Assembly (NCBI GenBank): GCA_001438205.1
Contig: LICG01000007.1
Location: 1-63,403, forward strand
Direction of reading: 5' to 3'
DNA length: 63,403 nt
Origin: Cryomorphaceae bacterium BACL7 MAG-120322-bin74
GTDB taxonomy: Bacteria; Bacteroidota; Bacteroidia; Flavobacteriales; Schleiferiaceae
The position numbers and the translations under genes are program-made. How positions within the stretch are numbered: position 1 is the stretch's first letter; the number at the start of each line of letters is the position of its first letter. The notes beneath the pieces are model-generated. The model saw only the letters and a list, made by a program, of their open reading frames with translations. It was not told where the DNA came from and ran no database searches. Of the stretch, positions 34,401 through 43,749 are shown piece after piece.

Positions 34401-35819
34401 ATGAAACGGACCTTATTCCTTTTTGCACTTGTTGCATGGACAGGACTTCTCGCACAAACCATCAAATGTGGAAGCTTAGAGGGTGATGCCCATGAGCACC
34501 TCAAGCGCGATATGGAATTCCTCGCCTCTGATGATTTAGAAGGAAGGCTCCCTGGAACGGAGGGGGCCAATATGGCGGTCAGCTATATCATCCGAAATTT
34601 TCAAGAAGCGAATCTTGCCCCTTTTTTTGCTGGTGGCTACACACAACAGTTTAATGCCCCGCGCCCATCAGAACTTCCCAAAAGCGGGAACTGGCTTGTA
34701 CTGAAAAACGATACGCTCTTTGTCGAAGAAGGGTTTGTCATTACGCCTTATAGCCAGAGCATTCGTATGGAGGGCAGTACCCGCTACTTGGGTGCCGGGA
34801 TATCCGGAATACATTATCAACCCAGTGACCTGTTGGGACAGATTGTAGCCATGGACTGGGCGCTCACGGACAAAGATCAAAAGCGCTATAGCAAAGCCGG
34901 AATGCCCGAAATAGGCACTTTGTTTGACCGCATTGAAGCGGCCAAGAATGCAGGAGCGAAGGCGATATTGCTTTTAGACCGTAAAAACAAGAAGCCGGTT
35001 CCCCAAATGATGTTGCGCCGAATGCGCGACCTAGGTATTCCTGTTGCGATTATAAGCGGAAAGAAGTGGGTCCGTAAAATGCGCCACGACCAAAAAACCA
35101 TTTCCTTTAAAATGACCCTTTTAGAGCGTGGTGCTGAGGCCTACAATGTGGCGGGATATTTGGATAATGGACAGCCCACCACCATGATTATTGGAGCGCA
35201 TTATGACCATGTGGGACTGGGTAAGTGGGGGTCGCGTGATCCCACTGCCAATGGCCAAATCCATAATGGCGCGGATGACAATGCCAGCGGAACAGCCGTT
35301 TTACTTGAACTGGTACGACAGTTTTCAAAACGCCCAGAAGTACAAGGACGAAATGTCTTGTTTATTGCTTTTTCTGCAGAAGAAGATGGTCTTTTAGGTT
35401 CTACATTCTTTGTAGAAAACAGCCCTATTCCCATCCATGATTTTGCCTACATGCTAAACATTGACATGGTGGGCCGGCTCAACCGTGCCGATAGTCTGAT
35501 GGTTTATGCTACAAGCTCTGCGCAAGAGTGGAATACGATTCTTCGGGATATGCCCTGCGACGCTTATGGCATTGAGAATATCCCGGCGCTCTTCCCGCGG
35601 TCTGACCACGCATCCTTTGTGCGTGCTGGGATCCCTGCTATTATGCTACACACCGGACTCCACGAAGATTACCATGGTCCCACGGATGATTTGAATAAAA
35701 TTGATATGGATGGCCTCGTCAAAGTCACGGAAGCAACCCTAGAAATTGCTCGGCGCGCTCAAGCCCACCCTCGTCTCACCTTTGTAGATATAGCCCAACG
35801 TAGTCCGCGCGTTCAATAA
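34401..35819 (+). CDS. M28 family zinc aminopeptidase with PA-type insertion, exported
   Basis: A 472-residue peptidase starting with a signal peptide (MKRTLFLFALVAWTGLLAQ). Metal ligands are visible in GAHYDHVGLG (His, Asp), GADDNASG (Asp), FSAEEDGLLGS (catalytic and binding Glu), NIDMVGR (Asp) and RSDHASFVRAG (His), the full M28 set. Residues about 110-245 resemble a protease-associated domain inserted before the catalytic domain. The ATG at 34401 lies five bases after the lspA stop; the earlier ATG at 34323 is inside lspA. Its stop shares one base with the gpsA start. Confidence 0.92.
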   Translation: MKRTLFLFALVAWTGLLAQTIKCGSLEGDAHEHLKRDMEFLASDDLEGRLPGTEGANMAVSYIIRNFQEANLAPFFAGGYTQQFNAPRPSELPKSGNWLVLKNDTLFVEEGFVITPYSQSIRMEGSTRYLGAGISGIHYQPSDLLGQIVAMDWALTDKDQKRYSKAGMPEIGTLFDRIEAAKNAGAKAILLLDRKNKKPVPQMMLRRMRDLGIPVAIISGKKWVRKMRHDQKTISFKMTLLERGAEAYNVAGYLDNGQPTTMIIGAHYDHVGLGKWGSRDPTANGQIHNGADDNASGTAVLLELVRQFSKRPEVQGRNVLFIAFSAEEDGLLGSTFFVENSPIPIHDFAYMLNIDMVGRLNRADSLMVYATSSAQEWNTILRDMPCDAYGIENIPALFPRSDHASFVRAGIPAIMLHTGLHEDYHGPTDDLNKIDMDGLVKVTEATLEIARRAQAHPRLTFVDIAQRSPRVQ

Positions 35820-36814
35820 TGGAAAAAAATCCAAGCATTGCCGTCATAGGGAGTGGCTCTTGGGCTACTGCGCTAGTCAAAATCCTCAGCCAAAACACAG
35901 ACCGCATTGGGTGGTGGGTGCGCAGCGATGAGTCCATTTTACATGTGCAAATTCACCACCACAACCCCCGTTACCTTTCTGAGGTAGAATTGGATGTTGA
36001 AAAGCTTGAACTGGACAGTGATATCCGCGCTGTTGCCCTAGAAGCAGACATCCTGGTACTTGCCGTCCCTTCGGCTTTTCTTGCTGAGGCCATTGAGCCT
36101 ATTCGGGATTTAATACCAAAAAAGCATGTGTTTTCAGCCATAAAGGGCATTGTGCCGCAAACCCATCAAATTGTGGGAGAATATTTGCATGACAGCTTTG
36201 GTCTAGATTACAGTCGGTTTGGTGTCATTCTCGGACCATGTCACGCAGAAGAAGTAGCCCTTGAACGATTGTCCTATTTGACCATTGCGTCACAAAATGA
36301 TGACCTTTCAAGGATCATGTCAAAGAAATTGCGTGGTCCCGCCATTCAAACCAATTGCAGTGATGACATCTATGGGACCGAATATGCTTCGGTGCTAAAG
36401 AACATTTATGCCATTGCCGCAGGCATTTGCCATGGCCTTGGATATGGGGACAATTTTCAGGCTGTTCTTGTCAGTAATGCTCTGCGCGAAATGCGCCGTT
36501 TTATTAAGGTCGTTGACCCCATGAAGCGTGACATTTCAGATACTGCCTACTCGGGCGATCTCTTTGTGACTATGTATTCCCCTTTTTCGCGTAACCGAAC
36601 TTTGGGCAACTTGATTGGAAAAGGCTATACGGTCCGAAGTGCCATGTTAGAAATGAGCATGGTCGCGGAAGGATATTATGCTGCCAAGTTGATACGCGAC
36701 GTTAAAAAATCCAAAGAAGTCCGCATGCCCATTGCCTCTGCCGTCTATAAAATTCTCTATGAGGGCAAGTCTGCAAAAAAAGTAGTGCGCGAGTTAGCCG
36801 AAAAACTCAAATAG
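35819..36814 (+). CDS. gpsA: NAD(P)H-dependent glycerol-3-phosphate dehydrogenase
   Basis: GpsA reduces dihydroxyacetone phosphate to glycerol 3-phosphate for phospholipid synthesis. The 331-residue protein opens with the Rossmann motif [15 protein letters not shown] and has the catalytic region [20 protein letters not shown] with the conserved Lys. The ATG begins on the last base of the peptidase stop (TAATG). Confidence 0.94.
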   Translation: MEKNPSIAVIGSGSWATALVKILSQNTDRIGWWVRSDESILHVQIHHHNPRYLSEVELDVEKLELDSDIRAVALEADILVLAVPSAFLAEAIEPIRDLIPKKHVFSAIKGIVPQTHQIVGEYLHDSFGLDYSRFGVILGPCHAEEVALERLSYLTIASQNDDLSRIMSKKLRGPAIQTNCSDDIYGTEYASVLKNIYAIAAGICHGLGYGDNFQAVLVSNALREMRRFIKVVDPMKRDISDTAYSGDLFVTMYSPFSRNRTLGNLIGKGYTVRSAMLEMSMVAEGYYAAKLIRDVKKSKEVRMPIASAVYKILYEGKSAKKVVRELAEKLK

Positions 36815-36857
36815 CCAAGCAGGGCTTTGTACTTTTACCCACACTAATGAAAATAAC

Positions 36858-37043
36858 ATGGCATTGAGCATCTTTTTGGGCATGGTTGGCCCTTGGCAGA
36901 TTGTTTTGGTCGTTGGACTGGTTCTCTTGTTATTTGGCGGTCGCAAAATTCCTGAGCTCATGAAAGGCTTAGGAGGTGGCGTCAAGGAATTCAAGAAGGC
37001 CATGAAGGAGGACGAAGACGATAGCGCCAAGGACAAAGAGTGA
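36858..37043 (+). CDS. tatA: Twin-arginine translocation protein TatA/E
   Basis: A 61-residue membrane protein: one N-terminal helix ([14 protein letters not shown]), the [14 protein letters not shown] hinge and an amphipathic helix followed by a charged tail. It forms the pore component of the Tat system, which exports folded proteins. A TACTTTTA element at 36830-36837 (seven of eight positions) lies 20 bases before the ATG. Its stop overlaps the gatA GTG by four bases. Confidence 0.94.
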   Translation: MALSIFLGMVGPWQIVLVVGLVLLLFGGRKIPELMKGLGGGVKEFKKAMKEDEDDSAKDKE

Positions 37044-38458
37044 CCTACGCATCGATTGAATTACTTCACCGGGCTTTACGTTCCGGTGAAACGACCTGTG
37101 CCACGCTGGTAGAGGCTGCACTCGAACGCGCTGCAGAAAAAGCCGAACTGAATATTTTCATAGAATTGTTTCCTGACTCGGCTAGGGCACAGGCCTTTGC
37201 CGTAGATGCTAAGTTAAAAAACGGAAGTGCTGGCCCTCTTGCCGGCGTCATTATGGCCATCAAGGATAACCTTTGTTATCAGGACCATGTTGTGAGTGCA
37301 GGGTCTAACATGCTACGAGGATTTACTTCACAGTTTTCTGCAACGGTCGTTAAAAAATTGCTCGCGGCTGATGCTATTATTTTAGGCCGAACGGGCTGTG
37401 ATGAGTTTGCTATGGGCTCCTCCAGTGAGACCTCCGCCTATGGTCCCGTTAAAAACCCCGTGAACCCAGCCTTAACGCCGGGCGGTTCTTCAGGCGGTTC
37501 TGCGGCAGCTGTTGCGGCAGGCATTTGCCATGCATCCCTGGGTTCTGATACGGGCGGATCTATTCGTCAGCCAGCCGCTTTTACCGGCATTTATGGCGTA
37601 AAACCAACCTATGGAAGGGTTTCACGCCATGGCGTAATTGCCTATGCCTCGTCCTTTGACCAAGTAGGTCCCTTTGCAAAAACGTTAGAAGACTTAGCGC
37701 AGATCACGGAGGTTATTTCGGGTGATGACGCCTTTGATACTACTTGTTCTGAGCGTCCAGTTCCCTCTATGGCCCCCACAAAGGCGGAAAAGCCCATGAC
37801 CTTCGGATATTACAACGAGGTGTTAGAAAATCCAGCCCTTGACCCAGAGATTCGTCAATATTTTCACACGAAGATTGCGGTACTCAAAGCCCAAGGGCAC
37901 ACGGTAAAGGCTTTAGACTTCCCTTATTTGGATGTTCTCGTTCCTATTTACTACATCCTTACTACCGCTGAAGCAAGTTCAAACTTGGCGCGTTATGACG
38001 GAGTCCATATTGGACATCGTAGCGAGGGCTTTTCAGATCTTGAGTCTTTGTACAAAACTTCTCGGTCCGAAGGTTTTGGTCAAGAAGTGCAACGACGCAT
38101 CTTGCTCGGCACCTTTGTTTTGAGTGCGGGTTATTTTGATGCCTTTTATGGTCAGGCACAAAAAGCGCGTCGCGTTGTACGTGATGCCACGCTATCGGCC
38201 TTGGAGGAGGTGGATGCCTTAATCGGGCCGACAACGCCTCACACCGCCTTTCCTTTAGGTCAAGAGTATACAGACCCCACCGTACTTTACCTTGAGGATA
38301 TCTTCACTGTTCAGGCTCCAATTGCGGGCATTCCTGCCGTGAGCATTCCTGCAGGCCCGCATTCTAATGGCCTACCTTTTGGCATGCAAATTATGGTGGG
38401 GCCATTTGATGAGCCCAAGCTATTCCAAGCTGCGCATATTTTAGATCAACGCTCTTGA
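37040..38458 (+). CDS. gatA: Glutamyl-tRNA(Gln) amidotransferase subunit A
   Basis: GatA supplies ammonia from glutamine to convert Glu-tRNA(Gln) to Gln-tRNA(Gln). The 472-residue amidase has the Ser-cisSer-Lys triad in [21 protein letters not shown] and [12 protein letters not shown]. The start is a GTG at 37040 that overlaps the tatA stop (GTGA). The partner subunits gatB and gatC are not in the window. Confidence 0.95.
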   Translation: MTYASIELLHRALRSGETTCATLVEAALERAAEKAELNIFIELFPDSARAQAFAVDAKLKNGSAGPLAGVIMAIKDNLCYQDHVVSAGSNMLRGFTSQFSATVVKKLLAADAIILGRTGCDEFAMGSSSETSAYGPVKNPVNPALTPGGSSGGSAAAVAAGICHASLGSDTGGSIRQPAAFTGIYGVKPTYGRVSRHGVIAYASSFDQVGPFAKTLEDLAQITEVISGDDAFDTTCSERPVPSMAPTKAEKPMTFGYYNEVLENPALDPEIRQYFHTKIAVLKAQGHTVKALDFPYLDVLVPIYYILTTAEASSNLARYDGVHIGHRSEGFSDLESLYKTSRSEGFGQEVQRRILLGTFVLSAGYFDAFYGQAQKARRVVRDATLSALEEVDALIGPTTPHTAFPLGQEYTDPTVLYLEDIFTVQAPIAGIPAVSIPAGPHSNGLPFGMQIMVGPFDEPKLFQAAHILDQRS

Positions 38459-39702
38459 TGACGCGGTATCTTTTCCTTTTGGCTCTTGCCCTATGGCAGC
38501 CCGTATTTGGACAAGGGGCAGACAGTCTCGTGCCGCGTTATCCATTGGCCTCAAAGGCGGACTCTTTATATGCCGTTTGGCTAAACAGTCGCGCGGAGCA
38601 AACCTTTGTTCATCACGCCATTAAAAGCGTGGATACCTCTGCTGCGGATATTCTTGGGGTTTCGGACGCAGTCATTGCTCAGCGTTTAGCCACGTTGGAC
38701 CAGCGCTCTCCGATGGATTTGCGGTTTACGCCCGATGTCAAAAATTCTATTCAGTTTTACTTGGGCCGACGAAAAAGCTTTTTAAGCCGTGTCATTGGGC
38801 GTTCAAGCTACTATTTTCCCATTTTTGAAGCGGCCCTGGATCGGTACAATATGCCGATGGAACTAAAGTACTTACCCATCATTGAGAGCGCCATGAATCC
38901 TGCCGCAACCAGCCCTGTTGGGGCCAAAGGCCTTTGGCAGTTTATGTATGCTACGGGAAAGCTCCAAGGCTTAGAAATCAGCTCCTACGTAGATGAGCGG
39001 ATGGACCCCGTAAAGTCGACCGATGCAGCGTGCCGCTATCTCAAGAAAATGTATGACCTCTATGGCAGTTGGGAGATGGCCCTTGCTGCATATAATGCTG
39101 GACCGGGCAATGTCTCCAAGGCGATTCGCTATTCAGGTGGGCGCACCACGTATTGGGAAATTCGCCCCTATCTGCCCCGAGAAACGCGGAACTATGTCCC
39201 CGCTTTTATCGCTGCCGTTTATGCCATGAATTATGCAGGGCTACATGGTGTTAAGGCTGAATTGCCTCCCACCACTTTCTTTGACGTTGACACCGTCCAT
39301 GCCACTGCCCCCGTCGGATTGTATGATGTAGCGCACGTCTTGTCCATCGACAGCACCCTGATGACCGTATTAAACCCACAATACAAACTGCACCATGTGC
39401 CCGGACCCAAAGAAGGGAAAACGTACAGTTTTGTCCTACCACGTTCTGCCGTGCCTGCCTATATTGCCTTTTCGGACACCTTGTATGCCACGACTGCAGC
39501 ACGATTAAAGAAAACCCCGTTGCCCCCGGCCGCTCAAGTTGCCAGTAGTGGATCTAGTTCAAAAACGCACACGGTCCGATCTGGGGACACCTTGGGTGCC
39601 ATTGCAAAGAACTATGGGGTGCGTGTTTCGGATATTCAACGGTGGAATGGCCTGCGCGGAACGACTATCCGTATCGGGCAAAAACTCAAAGTAAAAGGAT
39701 GA
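38458..39702 (+). CDS. Lytic transglycosylase with LysM domain (MltD-like)
   Basis: A 414-residue periplasmic enzyme that cleaves peptidoglycan glycan strands. It has a signal peptide ([20 protein letters not shown]), an SLT domain with catalytic Glu in LPIIESAMNP and SPVGAKGLWQFM, AYNAGPGNVSKA, and one C-terminal LysM (THTVRSGDTLGAIAKNYGV). The ATG at 38458 shares its first base with the gatA stop. Its own stop overlaps the next gene's ATG. Confidence 0.93.
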   Translation: MTRYLFLLALALWQPVFGQGADSLVPRYPLASKADSLYAVWLNSRAEQTFVHHAIKSVDTSAADILGVSDAVIAQRLATLDQRSPMDLRFTPDVKNSIQFYLGRRKSFLSRVIGRSSYYFPIFEAALDRYNMPMELKYLPIIESAMNPAATSPVGAKGLWQFMYATGKLQGLEISSYVDERMDPVKSTDAACRYLKKMYDLYGSWEMALAAYNAGPGNVSKAIRYSGGRTTYWEIRPYLPRETRNYVPAFIAAVYAMNYAGLHGVKAELPPTTFFDVDTVHATAPVGLYDVAHVLSIDSTLMTVLNPQYKLHHVPGPKEGKTYSFVLPRSAVPAYIAFSDTLYATTAARLKKTPLPPAAQVASSGSSSKTHTVRSGDTLGAIAKNYGVRVSDIQRWNGLRGTTIRIGQKLKVKG

Positions 39703-40703
39703 GGGGCGTTGCCTTTATCAGCCTCATTTCTTTGATGGTCCTTGTAGGTTGTCAAAGCGAATCACAAAGCCCTGAAGCCCGCGCTATTGAACGCAAAAGC
39801 AACCTGCCTAGCAGCAACGGGACACACAATGAATTGACCCTGTTTTGTGATCGGAGCCTATGGGAGGATGGATTGGGCATCTCCCTGTTGGAATCCCTAG
39901 CAAAGCCTATGGAAGGTCTTCCTATGGCAGAGCCCCATTTTGACCTATCCCGCGTGGACCAAAAAGCGGTCTCATCTTTAACAAAACGGTCAAAAAGCAT
40001 CCTCTCACTTGCGGTCATTCCTGACTCTTCTGCCACGTTGGTCATACGTGATTTATGGGCAGAGCCTCAGCTTGTTATTCTCATTATTGCCCCAAGCGCC
40101 GAACAGCTCAAGGTCAACTTACAGCAGGTTCTCCCTGGTGTGATAGAAAAATTTGATGACCATGATGCCCGTGTATTAATCCAGCGCATTAAGGGGTCTC
40201 AAAAGCATGTTGTCCCTGCTTCATTGCGTGATTTTGGGGTTTCGGCCATGTCGATGGCCAAGGGGTTCAAAACGACTTTTTCAGAAGCGCATTGCGCCAT
40301 CCTTCGTGAAGACACCCGAAACAGCATTCAGTATTTACTGGGGTGGGACCAGCCTTGGGATGGAGAAAGTGATCCAAGTCAAGCCATTCTTGATGTTCAA
40401 AACACGTACTTGAATTCCCACTTTGAGGGGGTCCAAGAGGGGAGTTATCTGGCCATCGAGCCGCGCATCCCTGTGGTGCAGGCGTACCGCGAAATCAATA
40501 GACGTTTTACGTACATATCGAGGGGACAATTCCGGACCGAAGGCGGCTTTGGCGGAGGTCCTTTTGTCACCTATTCCTATATAGATGAGACGCAGGAGCG
40601 TATTGTATCCCTGTGCTATCTCCTCTATGGGCCAAGCATGAAAAAACGCAAAGTGATGATGGAATTCGAGAGTTCTCTTCAGTCTGTCAAATGGGCAAAA
40701 TAA
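39699..40703 (+). CDS. DUF4837 lipoprotein
   Basis: A 334-residue predicted lipoprotein with lipobox LMVLVGC, Cys near residue 18. The remaining sequence (GTHNELTLFCDRSLWEDGLG near the start, EGSYLAIEPRIPVV later) fits the Bacteroidota DUF4837 family, whose function is unknown. The start at 39699 overlaps the lytic transglycosylase stop (ATGA), so it may work with cell-wall remodelling. It ends the plus-strand chain and converges on recO after 14 bases. Confidence 0.85.
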   Translation: MRGVAFISLISLMVLVGCQSESQSPEARAIERKSNLPSSNGTHNELTLFCDRSLWEDGLGISLLESLAKPMEGLPMAEPHFDLSRVDQKAVSSLTKRSKSILSLAVIPDSSATLVIRDLWAEPQLVILIIAPSAEQLKVNLQQVLPGVIEKFDDHDARVLIQRIKGSQKHVVPASLRDFGVSAMSMAKGFKTTFSEAHCAILREDTRNSIQYLLGWDQPWDGESDPSQAILDVQNTYLNSHFEGVQEGSYLAIEPRIPVVQAYREINRRFTYISRGQFRTEGGFGGGPFVTYSYIDETQERIVSLCYLLYGPSMKKRKVMMEFESSLQSVKWAK

Positions 40704-40717
40704 GGGCCCTGGTGGCG

Positions 40718-41428
40718 CTATAGTCCGCGCAGTATGTCGAGGCTATAGATTTGGCCCATGCTAGAATGCTGCCATCGTAGGCCCATCAGTAATCCATCTA
40801 CTAACGCTTGACGTAAGGGTTTAGCTGGGGTGTGTGTCACATCTTTAAACCACGCCATCCATGCTGCCGAACATTCTGCACTCAAGAAGGCGTCGTGGTG
40901 CAGTGCTTGCGCGGTAAACTGCCCCTCCTTAAAGTCATAGACAGCTCCTTCTTTATAGGTTTCAGGCTCTGCTGCAAACCCCAGATGATGCGCAACAAGG
41001 GTCAGTAATTCTACCGTGGCCATCGCTAAAGATTGCCCAGGCTGATCCCAGCGTTCGAGCATCTCCATCACATCATCAAAGAATGCACTTGTGCTATCTC
41101 CATCCCGCAGGGTTTTGAGCAACAACTCTGCGCTAAACAGGCAAAGAGCCTGCCCCATTGGATCTGAGCTCAGCCGCGTCCAAAGATGTGCCACCCGTAC
41201 TTCAGGCATTTTTTCCAACTGGCCTTTGTTGCGGTGTGTCACCAACGCTTCCAAGGACGTCATGGGCAATAGGAGCGCTGGGCGCATCCCACTCTTCCCG
41301 CTTCGAATACTGTGCACCATATAGGATTGAATACCATAGGGCCGCGTCCATAGCTTGACGATCATGGCTTTTTCACCATACGGGACTTTTCCTAAAACAA
41401 GGGCTTGTACGGGATATGTCGAACTCAT
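40718..41428 (-). CDS. recO: DNA repair protein RecO
   Basis: RecO helps load RecA at gaps together with RecR. The 236-residue protein has the N-terminal OB-fold (VQALVLGKVPYGEKAMIVKL) and the helical C-terminal part; the four-Cys zinc site of some RecO proteins is not seen. The in-frame ATG at 41545 would extend into porZ; the ATG at 41428 overlaps the porZ stop (ATGA). Confidence 0.9.
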   Translation of the reverse strand: MSSTYPVQALVLGKVPYGEKAMIVKLWTRPYGIQSYMVHSIRSGKSGMRPALLLPMTSLEALVTHRNKGQLEKMPEVRVAHLWTRLSSDPMGQALCLFSAELLLKTLRDGDSTSAFFDDVMEMLERWDQPGQSLAMATVELLTLVAHHLGFAAEPETYKEGAVYDFKEGQFTAQALHHDAFLSAECSAAWMAWFKDVTHTPAKPLRQALVDGLLMGLRWQHSSMGQIYSLDILRGL

Positions 41429-43713
41429 TGTCCCCGCACAATAACGCACTGGGCCATGATTGTTTGGCTTCCTAATGGATCTGTTATCCAGAAGAGGTAG
41501 ATACCTGAGGGAACACGCTCGCCATACAGACTGTAGGTGTCCCACGTGAATTGACCCCCAGTTGCCGGCCCCTCAAACACAAGGCGTCCGTTCGGATCTG
41601 TTACCTTGACATAGCTTTCGGGCACCAGTCCGCGCACTGAAATGGGGCCAAAGTCTTCTGGCTTCAGGGGGTTCGGAAAGACCTCTACTTGCTGAAAAGT
41701 CAAAGCGGTTTGGGTAGCGGTACTTCGGAAAGATAAAAGTCCCCGATTGGTGCCAAAAAAAACTTCCCCACTCGTGGGGTCCACATAAATTGCCTGCACA
41801 CGGTTACTGAGCAACGGGCTTTGCTCTTTTGTAAAATGATGGATGGTTTCTAGGCCGTCAGGGCTTAATAAAAACACCCCCGCATCCGCGGTGCCAATCC
41901 ACTTTCGGTTGCCTCCGTCTAGGGCCATCGACAGGATATTTTGACCCGCCAAAACCTTCTGGTTGATCCCGTTCTCCGCCACCAAAAGCGCTTGTGCGTC
42001 AATGCTTTTGCCATTGAAGGCGTTATAGGGCGAAAAGCAGACCATCAAACCGTCACTGGTCCCCAACCATAGCTCGCCATCCGCATCAAAGAGCGCTGCC
42101 GGGACGTTGGAGCTAGGTAAGTTTCCACTCCCCGTGCCTCGGGTTAATCTGCGTGTCTGGGTGGATGCGCCGGTGACTTCTATGGCCATCCAGCCTTCTG
42201 TTCTGGATTGCATCCAAAAAACCCCCTCTTCATCTTGTAGCAATGTTTTGACTGACTCTCCATTGAAGCTGCCCGCCGAAAACCCTTGCCAAACACCCGT
42301 CGTTGGGTCATAACGATGGAGCGGTAATCCAGACAATGCATTGCTTACCCATAGTGCCCCGTCCTGTCCCCAGCACAAGCCGCCCGTTCGGATATCTGTG
42401 GGCGATGAACCCATGGCTGACTGCAGGCTGCTATTGGACGAATTCCAGGTATGAAGCAGCTGATTATTTTGGAATTCTAACAAGCCTTTTCCCCAGCTTG
42501 CGGCAAACCAATGGTCTTGATCCGCTGGGTCATGTATGACCGCCAAAATGTCTTTTGCTCCGCCCAATGCGGCGCCTTGCTGCGCTGTCCAATTCACCCC
42601 ATCAAAGGTTAATATCCCCTCATTGGTATAGGAGGCTGTCCAGGTAGCATCTACTGCCCCTGTTAATACATGCACTCCATTAGGGGCTTTGTTCATGGCA
42701 TAGGCCTCCGAAGAGGCAGGATCCTCTACCGCGCGATGCTGCGCGTAGGATGGGTTGTCAAAGAAAGTAAGGCCTCTGCCTCGATTTGCCGTCCACAAGA
42801 CGCCCCCATTATCCAGCTGCGCATCAAAGGGGCGAAACCCCTCATTATTGCCAAATCCTGTTGAAAACGTTGCGCCAACGCCCCCAGATAGGTCCACTTT
42901 GGTGACACCATAACTTCGTACAACCAGAAACCCGGTGTCAAATGACCTCAAGCGCATGACTAGGGGCGCATTTGCCGTATCTAGGGGCAACGTCATCCAT
43001 GAGACTCCCTGTGTACACCATACCGTGGGTTGGCCTTCAGGGTGAACCAGCCGTGCGCTGCCCACTACGGAGAGATGCGCTATAGCCGTATCCTTCCAGC
43101 GTCCATGCTGTTGCCAGGTGCTCGGCAAATACAGCGGATCCGAAAGGTGCGCTGACCATATACCTGTGGCCGTGGCCGCAAACACGCTATCCCCTGCAAC
43201 ACAGAGGTCAAAGGCAGGGGTCGTACCGCCGTCGTCCCGCAGTAGGTAGGTGCCCTGCACTACCCCATAGGGTATGTTTACTTCGACAATGCCAAAACCT
43301 GTTGCCGCAAAGGCACGTTGGTTGCTGGCAAACGCAAGGGCACGAATATCCGATTGTCCCGGATATGCACCACTGTTGGGAATATCCCCAATGCGTCGAA
43401 CGTCCTGAGGCGACCAAATATCCATCCCGCCATCTGCGTAGCCTAGGAGCGCCAAATGTCCATTTGGAGCGCCCTCCATGCAGGTCATATCGACATCGCT
43501 CAAGCCTTCCACCACCGTACTTGCTGTGATGACCTTATCCGCAGGATCATAGTGCAATAAACCAAAGGGACTGGCGATCAAAATCTCTTCGGAAAGTACC
43601 GCAACACTATGCGTTTGGCGAAGGGGGAAATGGGCCCGCCATTGGCCTACGGCAGGGCCTTGTGCAGCCACAGAGAGGGTGGTCACACAAAGCACTAAGA
43701 GGGGCAGGAGCAT
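41425..43713 (-). CDS. porZ: PorZ-like beta-propeller protein of the type IX secretion system
   Basis: A 762-residue exported protein: signal peptide (MLLPLLVLCVTTLSVAAQ), two beta-propeller regions with repeats of the two-component-regulator propeller type (IASPFGLLHYD, GTNRGLLSFRS, LWLGTSDGLMVCF) and a C-terminal domain of T9SS type (VEVFPNPLKPEDFGPISV). This is the layout of PorZ, which sits on the surface and delivers lipopolysaccharide to the T9SS attachment complex. Coupling to recO is the usual Bacteroidota order. I use the ATG at 43713; the one at 43737 would place the promoter-like CATCTTTG inside the gene. Confidence 0.85.
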   Translation of the reverse strand: MLLPLLVLCVTTLSVAAQGPAVGQWRAHFPLRQTHSVAVLSEEILIASPFGLLHYDPADKVITASTVVEGLSDVDMTCMEGAPNGHLALLGYADGGMDIWSPQDVRRIGDIPNSGAYPGQSDIRALAFASNQRAFAATGFGIVEVNIPYGVVQGTYLLRDDGGTTPAFDLCVAGDSVFAATATGIWSAHLSDPLYLPSTWQQHGRWKDTAIAHLSVVGSARLVHPEGQPTVWCTQGVSWMTLPLDTANAPLVMRLRSFDTGFLVVRSYGVTKVDLSGGVGATFSTGFGNNEGFRPFDAQLDNGGVLWTANRGRGLTFFDNPSYAQHRAVEDPASSEAYAMNKAPNGVHVLTGAVDATWTASYTNEGILTFDGVNWTAQQGAALGGAKDILAVIHDPADQDHWFAASWGKGLLEFQNNQLLHTWNSSNSSLQSAMGSSPTDIRTGGLCWGQDGALWVSNALSGLPLHRYDPTTGVWQGFSAGSFNGESVKTLLQDEEGVFWMQSRTEGWMAIEVTGASTQTRRLTRGTGSGNLPSSNVPAALFDADGELWLGTSDGLMVCFSPYNAFNGKSIDAQALLVAENGINQKVLAGQNILSMALDGGNRKWIGTADAGVFLLSPDGLETIHHFTKEQSPLLSNRVQAIYVDPTSGEVFFGTNRGLLSFRSTATQTALTFQQVEVFPNPLKPEDFGPISVRGLVPESYVKVTDPNGRLVFEGPATGGQFTWDTYSLYGERVPSGIYLFWITDPLGSQTIMAQCVIVRGQ

Positions 43714-43726
43714 CCGCTTCACGGGA

Positions 43727-43745
43727 CAAAGATGCACTATCTTCG
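43727..43745. promoter_or_regulatory. Divergent near-consensus -7 elements for porZ (-) and the PSP1 gene (+)
   Basis: CATCTTTG on the minus strand (43727-43734) and TATCTTCG on the plus strand (43738-43745) each match seven of eight positions. The plus element ends four bases before the ATG at 43750. The two start codons are 36 bases apart. Confidence 0.4.
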
Positions 43746-43749
43746 CCCT

